A stretch of DNA of 64,000 nucleotides from Peronospora farinosa. Its lineage: Eukaryota; Oomycota; Peronosporomycetes; Peronosporales; Peronosporaceae. A model generated the notes under the pieces. That model saw only the letters and a list, made by a program, of their open reading frames with translations. It did not search any database and was not told the DNA's origin. Both the position numbers and the translations under genes were made by a program. The stretch is from the NCBI GenBank assembly GCA_947646735.1, contig CANTFK010000077.1:1-64000 (forward strand). The letters run 5' to 3'. Below are positions 20,857 through 30,049 of the stretch, piece by piece; position 1 is the stretch's first letter; the number at the start of each line of letters is the position of its first letter.

Positions 20857-22530
20857 ATGGCTTTAACTCGTGCTTCCGTTGCCGCTGGGCGTATACAAGC
20901 CGCCTCTCGTTGTCCTTTTATGCATGCACTACCTACGGCTCGTGCTGCTTTGCTCCCCAATATCTCGCAGCTGGCGAAATTGTGTCCGCACATGTCGTCG
21001 ATCATGGGCACTGCGTCTGTTGGCAGTAGCAACAATTCCCAGGCTCACTCGACGTTTACCACGTCAGATGCGACGCTCAAACGCATTAAGGAGCTCAAGG
21101 AGAAGATGCAGAAGCAAAAGACTGCACAGAGGGGCAGTTCCAAGCCGTACTCATCGGCCGTAGCTCGCTTCCCGACGGCTCCGACGCGCCAGACGCGCGT
21201 TGGCGGCCTGTCAGCCTCGCAGTATGAAAAGGGTTTTGTTCAGACCATTGACACTATCAAGAAGGAAGGTCGGTACCGCGTTTTTGCCGACTTGGAGCGC
21301 AAACGCGGCAATTTTCCACGTGCGACACACCACGAAGTGTCGGGCAACACGAAGGAGGTTGTGGCTTGGTGTAGCAATGACTACTTGAGTATGGGACAAC
21401 ATCCGAAGGTCATTGCTTCAATGCAGGAATATCTAATGAAATCTGGTGCTGGTTCGGGCGGAACTCGCAATATCTCGGGCACTAATCACAACCATGTGCT
21501 GCTAGAACGTGATTTGGCTGACTTGCACCAACAAGAAGCAGCGTTACTCTTTACGTCTTGCTATGTAGCCAATGATAGTGTGATCAGCACGCTTACCAAG
21601 ATTTACCCGGATCTCATCATGTTCTCGGACAGTTTGAACCATGCGTCCATGATTCAAGGCATTCAACATAGTGGAGCTAAGAAGTATATCTACAAGCACA
21701 ATGACACCAAGGACTTGGAAGAAAAGCTCAAGATGGCCGACCCACATGCTCCTAAACTGATTCTGTTTGAAAGTGTCAACTCGATGGAAGGCACAGTCGC
21801 TCCTTTGCATGAGATTTGCGACCTTGCAGACAAATATGGAGCTATGACGTTCAATGATGAAGTGCACGCCGTGGGGCTATACGGCAATCGTGGTGCTGGT
21901 ATTGCTGAACGTGATCACTGCTTGGACCGTATCACGATGGTGACGGGCACTTTGGCCAAGGGCTACGGTATCATGGGTGGATACGTGGCTGGCAACGCCG
22001 CGCTTGTGGACGCCATGCGCTCGTGCGCTTCGGGCTTCATCTTTAGCTCGTCGATGCCGCCCATGCTTGCAGCTGGTGCTCGTACATCAGTGAACTACCT
22101 GAAGGAGAGCCAGGTGGAGCGTGCTACCATGCACGCGCGCTCGCAGGAGCTCAAGAACATGCTGGTGGACGCCGGTTTTCCTCTACTTCCGAGTGTGAGT
22201 CACATTATCCCGCTTATGGTTGGCGATGCCGAAAAGGTGAAGGAGGCTTCGCGCATTCTTATGGAGAAGCACCGCATCTACGTGCAGCCCATTAATTTCC
22301 CTACTGTGCCCCGTGGTGAGGAGCGTCTGCGTCTTACGCCGCTGCCGACCCACACGGACGCCATGGTGGAGGATTTGATGATGGCTCTGGAGGACGTCTG
22401 GACCACGCTCGACCTACCGCGCCACTTTGTGTCCAAAGGCGAGTACCTGCCTAAAGTGGAGTGGGCCAACTCACCGCTGGAGATCGTTGGCGAGTTCATG
22501 GTGGAGTTGGAGGCTGCCTGCGCTGCTTAA
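20857..22530 (+). CDS. 5-aminolevulinate synthase, mitochondrial
   Basis: 557 residues from the [17 protein letters not shown] (20857). An in-frame ATG at 20776 would add 27 residues. A PLP enzyme, it condenses glycine with succinyl-CoA to 5-aminolevulinate, the first step of heme synthesis in non-plant-type eukaryotes. The N-terminal about 90 residues are a Ser/Ala/Arg-rich presequence holding two Cys-Pro pairs, [10 protein letters not shown] and KLCPHMSS, which resemble heme-regulatory motifs. Core features: [43 protein letters not shown], and the PLP-lysine segment [14 protein letters not shown]. The C-terminal [10 protein letters not shown] is typical. The glycine/CoA choice fits ALAS rather than KBL or SPT. 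No introns. The mitochondrial matrix is inferred. Confidence 0.95.
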   Translation: MALTRASVAAGRIQAASRCPFMHALPTARAALLPNISQLAKLCPHMSSIMGTASVGSSNNSQAHSTFTTSDATLKRIKELKEKMQKQKTAQRGSSKPYSSAVARFPTAPTRQTRVGGLSASQYEKGFVQTIDTIKKEGRYRVFADLERKRGNFPRATHHEVSGNTKEVVAWCSNDYLSMGQHPKVIASMQEYLMKSGAGSGGTRNISGTNHNHVLLERDLADLHQQEAALLFTSCYVANDSVISTLTKIYPDLIMFSDSLNHASMIQGIQHSGAKKYIYKHNDTKDLEEKLKMADPHAPKLILFESVNSMEGTVAPLHEICDLADKYGAMTFNDEVHAVGLYGNRGAGIAERDHCLDRITMVTGTLAKGYGIMGGYVAGNAALVDAMRSCASGFIFSSSMPPMLAAGARTSVNYLKESQVERATMHARSQELKNMLVDAGFPLLPSVSHIIPLMVGDAEKVKEASRILMEKHRIYVQPINFPTVPRGEERLRLTPLPTHTDAMVEDLMMALEDVWTTLDLPRHFVSKGEYLPKVEWANSPLEIVGEFMVELEAACAA

Positions 22531-22924
22531 GTGCATGTTGCGCCAGCGTTGAAGGAGCCTGAGGCAATTGATTGCGTGTAAAAATCTTGACAATGTATGC
22601 GTAACTACTTACTTGGATGCGAAGCAAGTAACACAAGAGAAGCTAAACTTTTGTTGATGAATGCTCATGCTATCACACTCATGCGGCAAGTCATCGTAAG
22701 AATGATCTAAAATTTAAAATACTGTGCAGGCTCAATCTTTCGTCTTTGTTAGGATTCTTTGCCCATGACAACAATTTTGTTGTTGTTGTGAGTAGTATGA
22801 AAAGAACGCATTGTTTGTACTATATAATGTATGTCCATTGGATTGGGACGTCAGGCAGACCTTTTTTCTACAAGTTGAAGTCAAGTACGGTACATCTGTA
22901 ACTCGTACCGTAAACACTCTCATT
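22531..22924. other. Intergenic region ALAS to ATG16-like gene
   Basis: No gene seen. AT-rich, containing the ALAS 3' end and the promoter of the next gene. An in-frame upstream ATG at 22811 exists but the intervening codons look non-coding. Confidence 0.4.
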
Positions 22925-24526
22925 ATGTCGACGTGGTTCTCAGACGAAGCTCTTCAGCTCTTGAAGGCGCGTAATCAGCGCGAAGTCGCAGCATTTAGCG
23001 ACCTCATTGCGTCGCATCAGCAGCTTTTATTCCGTTCTGCCACTTCCTCTTCTCTTGGCGCATCTTTACGTCTCCCCAGCGCACAGGAGCAAGATGACGC
23101 CGCCGCTCAGAAATATTTGGTGACTATTCAGCGATTGGAGCATGAAGTAGCGGATATGAACGCACAGTTAGCGAGCTATACGGGACAACAATTGGCTCTT
23201 GTGAGTGAGAGTAAGACGTTGTTACAGGAGCGTGACAAGCGGGAGCTTCAGCTGGAGCTGGCGACCAAACGACTGGACGAGGAGATTGTACTAAGTCTTG
23301 AGAAGGACAAGGCTCTTAAGGAACTGGACGCTGCATTGTTATTAGCCAGAGATGAACTGAAGAGGCACAGATTGCTGCTGGAGAACAGTGAGAAGGAGAC
23401 GGAGAGACTAAGAAAGAGAAATGCGGAGCTAGAGATGCAAGTACAGGAGAAGAATGCGTTACTTCATGAGTGGATTCAATCAGAGGAGCATCCGTCTCCT
23501 GCACTGACAGCAATGATGACTCAGGAAACAGCCGATAATATGAGTCACTTGCTGCTGAATGAAGAAGAAGGAGTGAGTCCTAAAGCCAAGTTGGTCACCC
23601 ATGTGACACACTCGATTCGTGCTCATGCGACAGAAGTGAACTCGGTGTGTTTTAACACATCGGGCAAGATCTTGTTTAGTGGTAGTAGTGATGGCACGGT
23701 GAGAGCGTGGGAAGCAGAGGCGGGAGCATTGTCTTCCCCTAGAGCATTGGGTGAGTATAGAGGCGTTGGCACTGCACACCCATTGCTGTGCGTGCGTGCA
23801 TCGGAGGATGGTGCGCTAGTTCTTGGAACTGGGTGCGATCGAAAGTGCTTTGTATGGAGAGTGGGCACTGGACGCGTCATGCAGACGCTTACAGGACACA
23901 AGGGCAAAGTGCTGGCTGCCGAGTTTTCTCCTGTTTTGCCTCATGAAGTGATCACAGGCTCGTCGGATCGTAGTTTGCGTGTGTGGGATGTTATGCGTGG
24001 AGTGCGACTGCAGACTATCAGCTGCGTGTCAAGTTGCAATGACATTGCTGCGCCTTCAGGAGCTAACGCGACTTTTGTTCAGTTTGCAAGTGCTCACCAA
24101 GACGGTGCTGTCCGCTTCTGGGACACGAGGACACGACGTTGCGTGCAAGAGCTGCAGGGTGTTCACACTGAACAGACCACATCTGTGAGTTTCGGTGGCA
24201 ACGAGCTCCTCACCAATTCTAGAGATCATTCTCTACGCGTCATTGATCCACGTACATATCGCGTGCTACGTGAGTTGCGTCACAAAGATTACCAATGTGG
24301 GTTCGATTGGAGCCAGGCTTCTCTGAGTCCAGACGGACGGTACGCGTTAGCAGGTGGAGCTTCCGGTATTCTTTTTGTATGGAATGCTCGCACCGGCAAA
24401 CTTGAAAAGCAGCTAAAATCTGGTCCTACTGGCCATTACGGAGCTATTGCGTGTTGTATGTGGCGTCCTGATGGACAAGGTGTTGCGTCGTGTGACAAGA
24501 ACGGTGTCGTGGTTCTCTGGGAGTAA
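22925..24526 (+). CDS. ATG16-like coiled-coil/WD40 autophagy protein
   Basis: 533 residues from MSTWFSDEALQLL. The N-terminal 200 residues hold an amphipathic start and a long coiled coil (about 60-205), followed from about 230 by a seven-bladed WD40 propeller (IRAHATEVNSVCFN, LFSGSSDGTVRAWE, TGSSDRSLRVWD, FASAHQDGAVRFWD, NSRDHSLRVID, LAGGASGILFVWNA, ASCDKNGVVVLWE). This order and size match ATG16/ATG16L1, the scaffold that binds ATG5-ATG12 and directs ATG8 lipidation on the phagophore. The N-terminal segment W...LLKARNQRE..AFSDLI resembles the ATG5-binding region. Other coiled-coil/WD40 proteins are possible, but the match is good. No intron; the start gives the family-like N-terminus. Confidence 0.85.
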   Translation: MSTWFSDEALQLLKARNQREVAAFSDLIASHQQLLFRSATSSSLGASLRLPSAQEQDDAAAQKYLVTIQRLEHEVADMNAQLASYTGQQLALVSESKTLLQERDKRELQLELATKRLDEEIVLSLEKDKALKELDAALLLARDELKRHRLLLENSEKETERLRKRNAELEMQVQEKNALLHEWIQSEEHPSPALTAMMTQETADNMSHLLLNEEEGVSPKAKLVTHVTHSIRAHATEVNSVCFNTSGKILFSGSSDGTVRAWEAEAGALSSPRALGEYRGVGTAHPLLCVRASEDGALVLGTGCDRKCFVWRVGTGRVMQTLTGHKGKVLAAEFSPVLPHEVITGSSDRSLRVWDVMRGVRLQTISCVSSCNDIAAPSGANATFVQFASAHQDGAVRFWDTRTRRCVQELQGVHTEQTTSVSFGGNELLTNSRDHSLRVIDPRTYRVLRELRHKDYQCGFDWSQASLSPDGRYALAGGASGILFVWNARTGKLEKQLKSGPTGHYGAIACCMWRPDGQGVASCDKNGVVVLWE

Positions 24527-24605
24527 GTAAGACCCTGGACACAACGACAGCAAGAACAACGAGTCTGTAGTGTATTTTGTATTGTGTATTGTTTTATCAG
24601 CAGTT

Positions 24606-25049
24606 TTACTCCTTGAGGTCAAAGGACGTGCCACAGCCACAACCACTGACTGCATTGGGGTTATTGACTACAGCAAAGGCACTACGAATGAGCTCCTGTT
24701 CAAAGTCCACGGTGCTGCCTCGAATGAGTTCCAGTGACTCCTTATCCACGACAACACGTCCGCCGTGTTGCTCAATAACCACATCCTTTTCATCGTCTGG
24801 TCTCGCGTCCTTCTCGAACTCGAGCACGTACTTGAAGCCAGAACAACCGCCACCCTCCACTGCGACGCGTAGCATCAGATTATTAGTCTTTTGTCGCTTC
24901 GCAGCTTCAATCAATTTTTGTGCAGCAAGAGGTGTAATATGAAGATCAGGGACATTATTCGTGTCGTGTCGTGTGACTTGGACGCTGGAAACCCATCGAG
25001 GCTGGTGACGCACTAAATGCCGTGAAAAGACCGACGTGATGTTTATCAT
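24606..25049 (-). CDS. ISCA2-like mitochondrial iron-sulfur cluster assembly protein
   Basis: 147 residues. The N-terminal about 35 are Arg/His/Ser-rich (a likely mitochondrial presequence). The HesB/IscA fold starts at LHITPLAAQKLIEAAKRQ. The three metal-binding cysteines are present: GGGCSGFKY and, at the C-terminus, SGCGCGTSF. ISCA1/ISCA2/IBA57 mature 4Fe-4S clusters in mitochondria. The acidic insert (DARPDDEKDVVIEQHGGRVVVDKESLELIRGSTVDF) fits ISCA2 rather than ISCA1. It is convergent with the ATG16-like gene (about 80 bp between stops). Confidence 0.92.
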   Translation of the reverse strand: MINITSVFSRHLVRHQPRWVSSVQVTRHDTNNVPDLHITPLAAQKLIEAAKRQKTNNLMLRVAVEGGGCSGFKYVLEFEKDARPDDEKDVVIEQHGGRVVVDKESLELIRGSTVDFEQELIRSAFAVVNNPNAVSGCGCGTSFDLKE

Positions 25050-26323
25050 CTTGAATTATGAATAGGCATATGAGGACCACTTTTTTTTTCAAGACGGATT
25101 CGGTAAAATACGATAAATTGCTGAATCTAACAAAAGCTGTAAGTTATTTAATTGTGCTGGGTAGCAAAAGTCTGATCAGCTACACTTATGCAAACCTCTT
25201 TAACGAACTTCCATATCTTTCGACTTTCGGAGATGAATGGAGACATAATTTTTGGTTGCTTAATGTTGTCGAAATGGGTGAAGCTATTGGTATTGATGAC
25301 TTAGATATCGTCGAGTAAAGTTGAATTGTCAGCCCGATCAAAAGAGGTAGACATCATCATACAGAGGCCAACACCACGGCACGTTTGCGACACTACCGTC
25401 GCGATAATTACCGAGAGCTTTCGTGTGAGCTTTCGTGTGAGCTTTTGCGCTTATAATCTTATCAGACGCACTTGGCTCAAATGGCTGCATCTGGAAACAA
25501 GTGGACGGTCCTCCATATCGCTAGGCTCACACACACAAAGCTGATGCGACTATTGTTTTTGAAGCTGGATGCATCACTGACTGTAGGCTCCGGTGTCACT
25601 TGTAATGGCTCCTCAGTCAGTACTATATGACAAGCGGACGCACCGGTACCAGTGCGAGTTACAATCTGCTACTTACTTTATTTTACCTTACACTGCTTCC
25701 ATAAGGGTCATGGAGCTTTTGCTATTCAATGATGGAGATTCGGGTGAAGTATCGCTGTGTCAGGGACTTCTGAATTCTCATAGCTTTGGATCGGCATTTG
25801 AGATCGTAGTTCGCGTTGCTGGAGTGATGCGGAGTGAGGAATCTCGCAGGACAACCTCAATCTCAGCTAGAGGTTTTCGTGGCTCGCAGCATAAAGTTCA
25901 TGCCAACCAGCTTGGGTACCATGGAGACCTCGCATTCACTTCAATTGCCATAAGCATGTCTTTCTGAATCAAGGGAGCGTAATTATCGAGTAAAAGAGCT
26001 GCATCAGGAATAGCTTGCATCAAGCAGAAATAACCAGTAGAAGCGATGATCGGGCATGTATATGTCCACATTAGCGACAAATAGACCGCACATCGAAGTG
26101 AACGCGAATGTTGAGACAAGTTTTTCTGATAGTCTCTTGCATTCTATTGCGCCACCTTGTCAAGAACAATGCCAGCATATTGTACAGATAACCTTGTGCA
26201 ATACTAAGGTCTTAGCCTCTTTGTCACAATCCAACCAAACAACAAACAAAGAGCTTTTGCTTTGATCTTTCGCTCTTTAAGCTCTCTTATAGCTGCTAAT
26301 GTAAATCGGTCGCTTGGTTCTAT
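25050..26323. other. Intergenic DNA, possibly a decayed element
   Basis: No gene recognised. The - strand segment 25898-26119 (ending ...EVNARSPWYPSWLA) reads like a protein fragment and lower positions continue in broken frames, so a decayed coding unit or transposase is possible. I know no match. The last 60 bp next to the kinase stop are AT-rich. Confidence 0.35.
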
Positions 26324-27880
26324 TTACTGGGATGCTGATGCCGCCGAGGGCGACTCTGCGGAAACATTTACGGCAGCAGGCGCACTTTGCGTCTCGTCTT
26401 CGACCTCAACCTTGTCCTCAACCTCGTTCTCATTCTCATTCTCGTCCTCATTCTCATTCTCGTCCTCAACCTCGTTCTCATTCTCATTCTCGTCTTCAAC
26501 CACGTTCTTGTCCTCAACGTCGTTCTTGTTCTCGACCTCGTCTTCGTTCTCGTCGCCGCTGTCCTTGGAACTGCGTGGGCTGCCACCAAGCGTAAGCGCT
26601 TTCGTAAGTGAAATCGTGGCCTTGACCGTGCTAACTGCAGCACGGAATTTGCGACGCGCATTAAACTTGCGTAACTCTTGCAACGCCGTCGTAAGCTGCA
26701 CATCCTTGACAGCATCAGCTGCAATCCACGGGTGGTCCAGCAATTGTCGCGCCGTCCATCGCTCTGCTGGTGCCAAAATCAGCATCTTGCTAATAAGGTC
26801 TTTAGCTTCAACCGACACGTCGTCCCAATATGGCGAGTCAAACTCGTAACGTCCTGCTTTAATAAGTCTAAAGAGCATCCCTTGATTGTCATGATGAAAT
26901 GGCGGGTATCCACATAGCAGGATGTACGTAATAACACCGATACTCCAAATGTCCACTTCCTTGCCATACGGCTTTGACATTAAAATCTCAGGAGCCACGT
27001 ACCCTGGGGTCCCACAGGCCGTCGATAATCCCACATCTCGACTCTGAATTGCTGCTTTCTTTGCAAATCCAAAATCGGCAAGTTTAATATCTGCATCGTC
27101 GTCTGCACTGCTAAGCAATAAATTTTCTGGTTTCAAGTCACGATGTACAACGTCTGCATCATGACAAAATGCAATTGTTTCGAGCAAAACTTTGACCAAA
27201 TCACGTGCTTCTCTTTCTGAATAGAAATTCTTTTGAACAATCCGTTCAAAGAGTTCGCCTCCTGGCATAAACTCGGTCACTAAAAAGAAATATTTCTCTT
27301 CTTGAAACACATCGTATAATTTCACAATATGTGGATGTTGCATCTCTCGCAGGATTTTTACTTCAGCTACGAGAGCTTGTAGATCATCTGTTGTTAATTG
27401 GGCACGTTTAATACATTTAATAGCAAACCGTTCATTGGTTTTCTTGTGTGTAGCTTCACGAACAACTGAGAAAGTACCAGCTCCTAATTCTTTTCCAAGT
27501 TTATAAACATCGGCAAAGGTTTTATCATCTTCATGAGCTGAAATTTCTTCAAATTGAATCGCTACTGGAGGAGGAGGTACGAGGAATCGCACCACACGTT
27601 CAGTATTACTGGTACTGACAAGAATTTCACGGATTTTCTCAAAACTCCAGGAAGCTGAAGCGTCTGTAAAGTCATAAGCATTTACACCCAAAAGAAGCGA
27701 ATTGGGACCGATCTCGCCTTGATTTTCAAGTGTACCGGGTTCACCTGAAGTGCCAACGGGACGAAAGCCATCGACAACGACGTGACCTTCACCTATAGAG
27801 CTTTTACTGACGATAAGACCTAAAGGACCAGCAGGAACGATGACGTCGACACGTTTCCAGTGGGAACGATCGGGGGCCAT
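26324..27880 (-). CDS. PDZ-like domain plus CaMK-group Ser/Thr protein kinase
   Basis: 518 residues. Residues about 10-105 form a PDZ-like domain: VDVIVPAGPLGLIVSKS (carboxylate-loop type), then a phase with SLLLGVNAYDF and RVVRFLVP. A CaMK-type kinase follows (about 126-395): GAGTFSVV glycine loop, AIKCIKRA (Lys 155), HRDLKPEN (Asp 248), DFGFAKK (Asp 269), CGTPGYVAPE, and DIWSIGVITYILLCGYPPF. A short CaM/autoinhibitory-like basic segment (KFNARRKFRAAVSTVKATISLTKALT) follows the kinase, as in CaMKs. The tail (about 443-497) is nearly all Glu/Asp/Asn/Val, from a degenerate hexamer repeat. All catalytic residues are present, so it should be active. The PDZ-like part resembles those in the gene at 38283-40096. 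The start is the only sensible ATG. Confidence 0.92.
   Translation of the reverse strand: MAPDRSHWKRVDVIVPAGPLGLIVSKSSIGEGHVVVDGFRPVGTSGEPGTLENQGEIGPNSLLLGVNAYDFTDASASWSFEKIREILVSTSNTERVVRFLVPPPPVAIQFEEISAHEDDKTFADVYKLGKELGAGTFSVVREATHKKTNERFAIKCIKRAQLTTDDLQALVAEVKILREMQHPHIVKLYDVFQEEKYFFLVTEFMPGGELFERIVQKNFYSEREARDLVKVLLETIAFCHDADVVHRDLKPENLLLSSADDDADIKLADFGFAKKAAIQSRDVGLSTACGTPGYVAPEILMSKPYGKEVDIWSIGVITYILLCGYPPFHHDNQGMLFRLIKAGRYEFDSPYWDDVSVEAKDLISKMLILAPAERWTARQLLDHPWIAADAVKDVQLTTALQELRKFNARRKFRAAVSTVKATISLTKALTLGGSPRSSKDSGDENEDEVENKNDVEDKNVVEDENENENEVEDENENEDENENENEVEDKVEVEDETQSAPAAVNVSAESPSAASASQ
26388..26560 (-). repeat. Degenerate hexanucleotide repeat encoding the kinase acidic tail
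   Basis: On + it reads as variations of TCGTTCTCATTCTC and TCGTCCTCATTCTC; on - this encodes runs of Glu-Asn and Glu-Asp with Val. It lies within the kinase gene and is likely length-variable. Confidence 0.7.
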
Positions 27881-28054
27881 TAGATTAGGATGAAATAAAG
27901 AGCTAATAGATAGCTAAGTTCGGTATGGGATACTTAAATGAGGTATGAAAGAGGGTGTTTTAGATGTGGAGAAGGGGTAGTAAAGGATACTTTTGTGAAT
28001 TGAATGTGCTTGTAAGTAAGTGTATAGGGCGGAAGATGGATTTTTGAAAGAGCG

Positions 28055-28969
28055 ATGGATAATATACATACTGTACGTACGTACAGGTTTTTTGACATTT
28101 GGCAAACAATGTACGATGGAAATTTGATGGAGAATATCCATTGTAAGCGGCTACGGGAGGAGACGAATTGGAACGCTGAAGCAAGTCACGAGCTGCTGAG
28201 ACTGCGCTTTCAACAATTGAGGGACTTATTTGATAATGCGCAGACGGTGGCAGATGTGCATGAGGCCTGGGGCGTCGTAGCATCGACGCTTAGTAAGAAG
28301 ACGGACTATAGACTGCAAGTGGATGCGGTCCAATGTAGCGACCAACTGACGAAACTTCGAAAACAGTGGCAACAAAGCAGCAAGAATCAGTTGCATGTGA
28401 TGATGGCTGAGTGTTTTAACAAAAACATTGTCGAGTCTCAGCAGCAGCACGAGTCAATGCAGCATCTTCCACAAGTAAAAAGTAATTTCAATAAAGCAAT
28501 GGAAGAAGCCTTGATGCAAGAAGCAGAGGAAGAAAAGACAGTTGAAAGTGGGCTAAAAAGGAGCAAGACAATGGCAGTACAAGAGGTAGAAGAAGTTTCA
28601 GTGTCATCACTGTCAGATCAAGCTGAGACTTTGTCGTCTTCGGAACCGATTCTATCGTTATCAGACCTTACTTGTCCAACAAAGCATGATATGGAGTCGT
28701 CTACCGTTGGTGTGCATGAAGATCGGTTATTACCGGCACATGAATCTCTTGAGATATCTCCTCAACCAGTTTCAAGTCTATTACAAGAAACTCTATTGTC
28801 AGTTGTCTTGGATGAAGAAAAAGAATTCTATCGACATGGTGATATTATGCGTGCACTGGAGAAACGATCCCTGCAGTTTGAACGACTGGCTCAATCTCAT
28901 AAACATCTCGCTAATGTGACCGAACAATTAATGGACGCTCTGGTCAATCGCAACATTGAATTAACGTAA
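28055..28969 (+). CDS. Myb/SANT-like (trihelix-type) DNA-binding protein
   Basis: Up to 304 residues; the likely start is MENIHCKRLREE at 28127 (280 residues), as the extra N-terminus from 28055 looks like leader sequence. Residues after this start (NWNAEASHELLRLRF...LRDLFDNAQTVADVHEAWGVVASTL...QVDAVQCSDQLTKLRKQWQQ) match the Myb/SANT-like three-helix pattern: Trp in helix 1, W in helix 2, QC..KL..LR..W in helix 3. That family binds DNA. The rest is acidic and Ser/Glu-rich and ends in a predicted helical segment (LEKRSLQFERLAQSHKHLANVTEQLMDAL) that could dimerise. The function is an inference from the fold. It is divergent from the kinase gene (175 bp between starts). Confidence 0.65.
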   Translation: MDNIHTVRTYRFFDIWQTMYDGNLMENIHCKRLREETNWNAEASHELLRLRFQQLRDLFDNAQTVADVHEAWGVVASTLSKKTDYRLQVDAVQCSDQLTKLRKQWQQSSKNQLHVMMAECFNKNIVESQQQHESMQHLPQVKSNFNKAMEEALMQEAEEEKTVESGLKRSKTMAVQEVEEVSVSSLSDQAETLSSSEPILSLSDLTCPTKHDMESSTVGVHEDRLLPAHESLEISPQPVSSLLQETLLSVVLDEEKEFYRHGDIMRALEKRSLQFERLAQSHKHLANVTEQLMDALVNRNIELT

Positions 28970-29079
28970 TTCAAATATATGGGTCTCTCTATAAGAACAC
29001 ACACAATAAAACACTTGTTGTATTATTCCCCACAATAGGTTTTTTATTGACTGGGGCTCGATCCAATCAGTTTATCGTC

Positions 29080-29911
29080 ATGTTTAAACGGTTTAGTGTC
29101 GATGAGCACGTAAGCACGAGCAGCAAAGTCAAGTCCTCGCAACAGCGTAGTATCCGCTCAAAGATAGTGGAGAAATATCCAGAGTTGGAACCATATGCCG
29201 AGCTGCTTATGCCAAAGAAGGCACCAATGGTCGTAGCCAAGTGGTCCGTTAGTATTTGTCTGATATATCAAATTATGGTTGTTATACGTATTGATAGTGT
29301 TGTTATACATGACACTAGCCACAACCACATTCAGATCGTGTTGCATGAAGGTGAACCCATTTTCTATAATCAGCGTGATGGACCCTTCATGCCGACGCTC
29401 AAACTACTTCATAAGGGTAAAAACGTACTGCAGTCTTTATCACTATTGGAACAAGAAAAAGCTAATAAAAATTGTATTTGGGGATGAAAGTGCCACATGT
29501 TATGAAACAAGTTCGTGCTGACAAAGGTGCAATTCCATTTGTGCTCTCGGGTGCGAACGTTATGTGCCCCGGATTGACATCGGCTGGTGGTGACATGCCC
29601 GAGTCTCTGGAGGCTGGGACTCCAGTGGTATGTGCAAGAACTTGATCTATTATTTGGCTGAGAGGCTGATCTTGATGCTTGATTGACTGTACATGTACAT
29701 AGGCTATTATGGCAGAAGGCAAGGAGCACGCCATGGCAATTGGCATCCTTACAATGTCTACTGATGATATGTACGTGTGATTTGATTTATAAATTCATGT
29801 AAGGAAGAGTGTTAATTTTGTATCGGCAGCCGGAACACGAACAAGGGCGTGGCTATTGAGATGGTGCATTTTCTCGGCGATGATCTCTGGACGTGCTCAC
29901 ACATCGATTAG
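29080..29911 (+). CDS. MCTS1: MCTS1/Tma20 PUA-domain translation protein, five exons
   Basis: Exons 29080-29243, 29319-29416, 29491-29627, 29703-29770 and 29830-29911, 182 residues, exactly the family length. MCTS1 with DENR releases deacylated tRNA and supports re-initiation on the 40S subunit. Visible: MFKRFSVDEHVS start, MPKKAPMVV, the pre-PUA segment CHNHIQIVLHEGEP, NQRDGPFMPTLKLLHK, PUA core KGAIPFVLSGANVMCPGLTS, AIMAEGKEHAMAIG and the end NKGVAIEMVHFLGDDLW. The first intron is the weak point: the donor placed to keep the family Cys is GTCCGT. Alternatives are GTTAGT at 29248 or no splicing at all, since the frame stays open. The other introns have GTAAAA, GTATGT and GTACGT donors. Confidence 0.9.
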
Positions 29912-30049
29912 AAAACAAGTTGGTCAGAAAAGGCTTGTTATTCATTTTCAAACGAAAATGGTGGCCTCGACGCATTGTGATCTCAAAATGTTATTCATCT
30001 AAGGCTTTACTGGTGCAATAACTTCTGATCTTAAGTAGTAGTGAAGCTG

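Noticed and set aside
26262..26849. 195-codon + strand Ser-rich ORF
   Set aside because: Antisense of the kinase acidic tail; its Ser/Phe runs come from the hexamer repeat.
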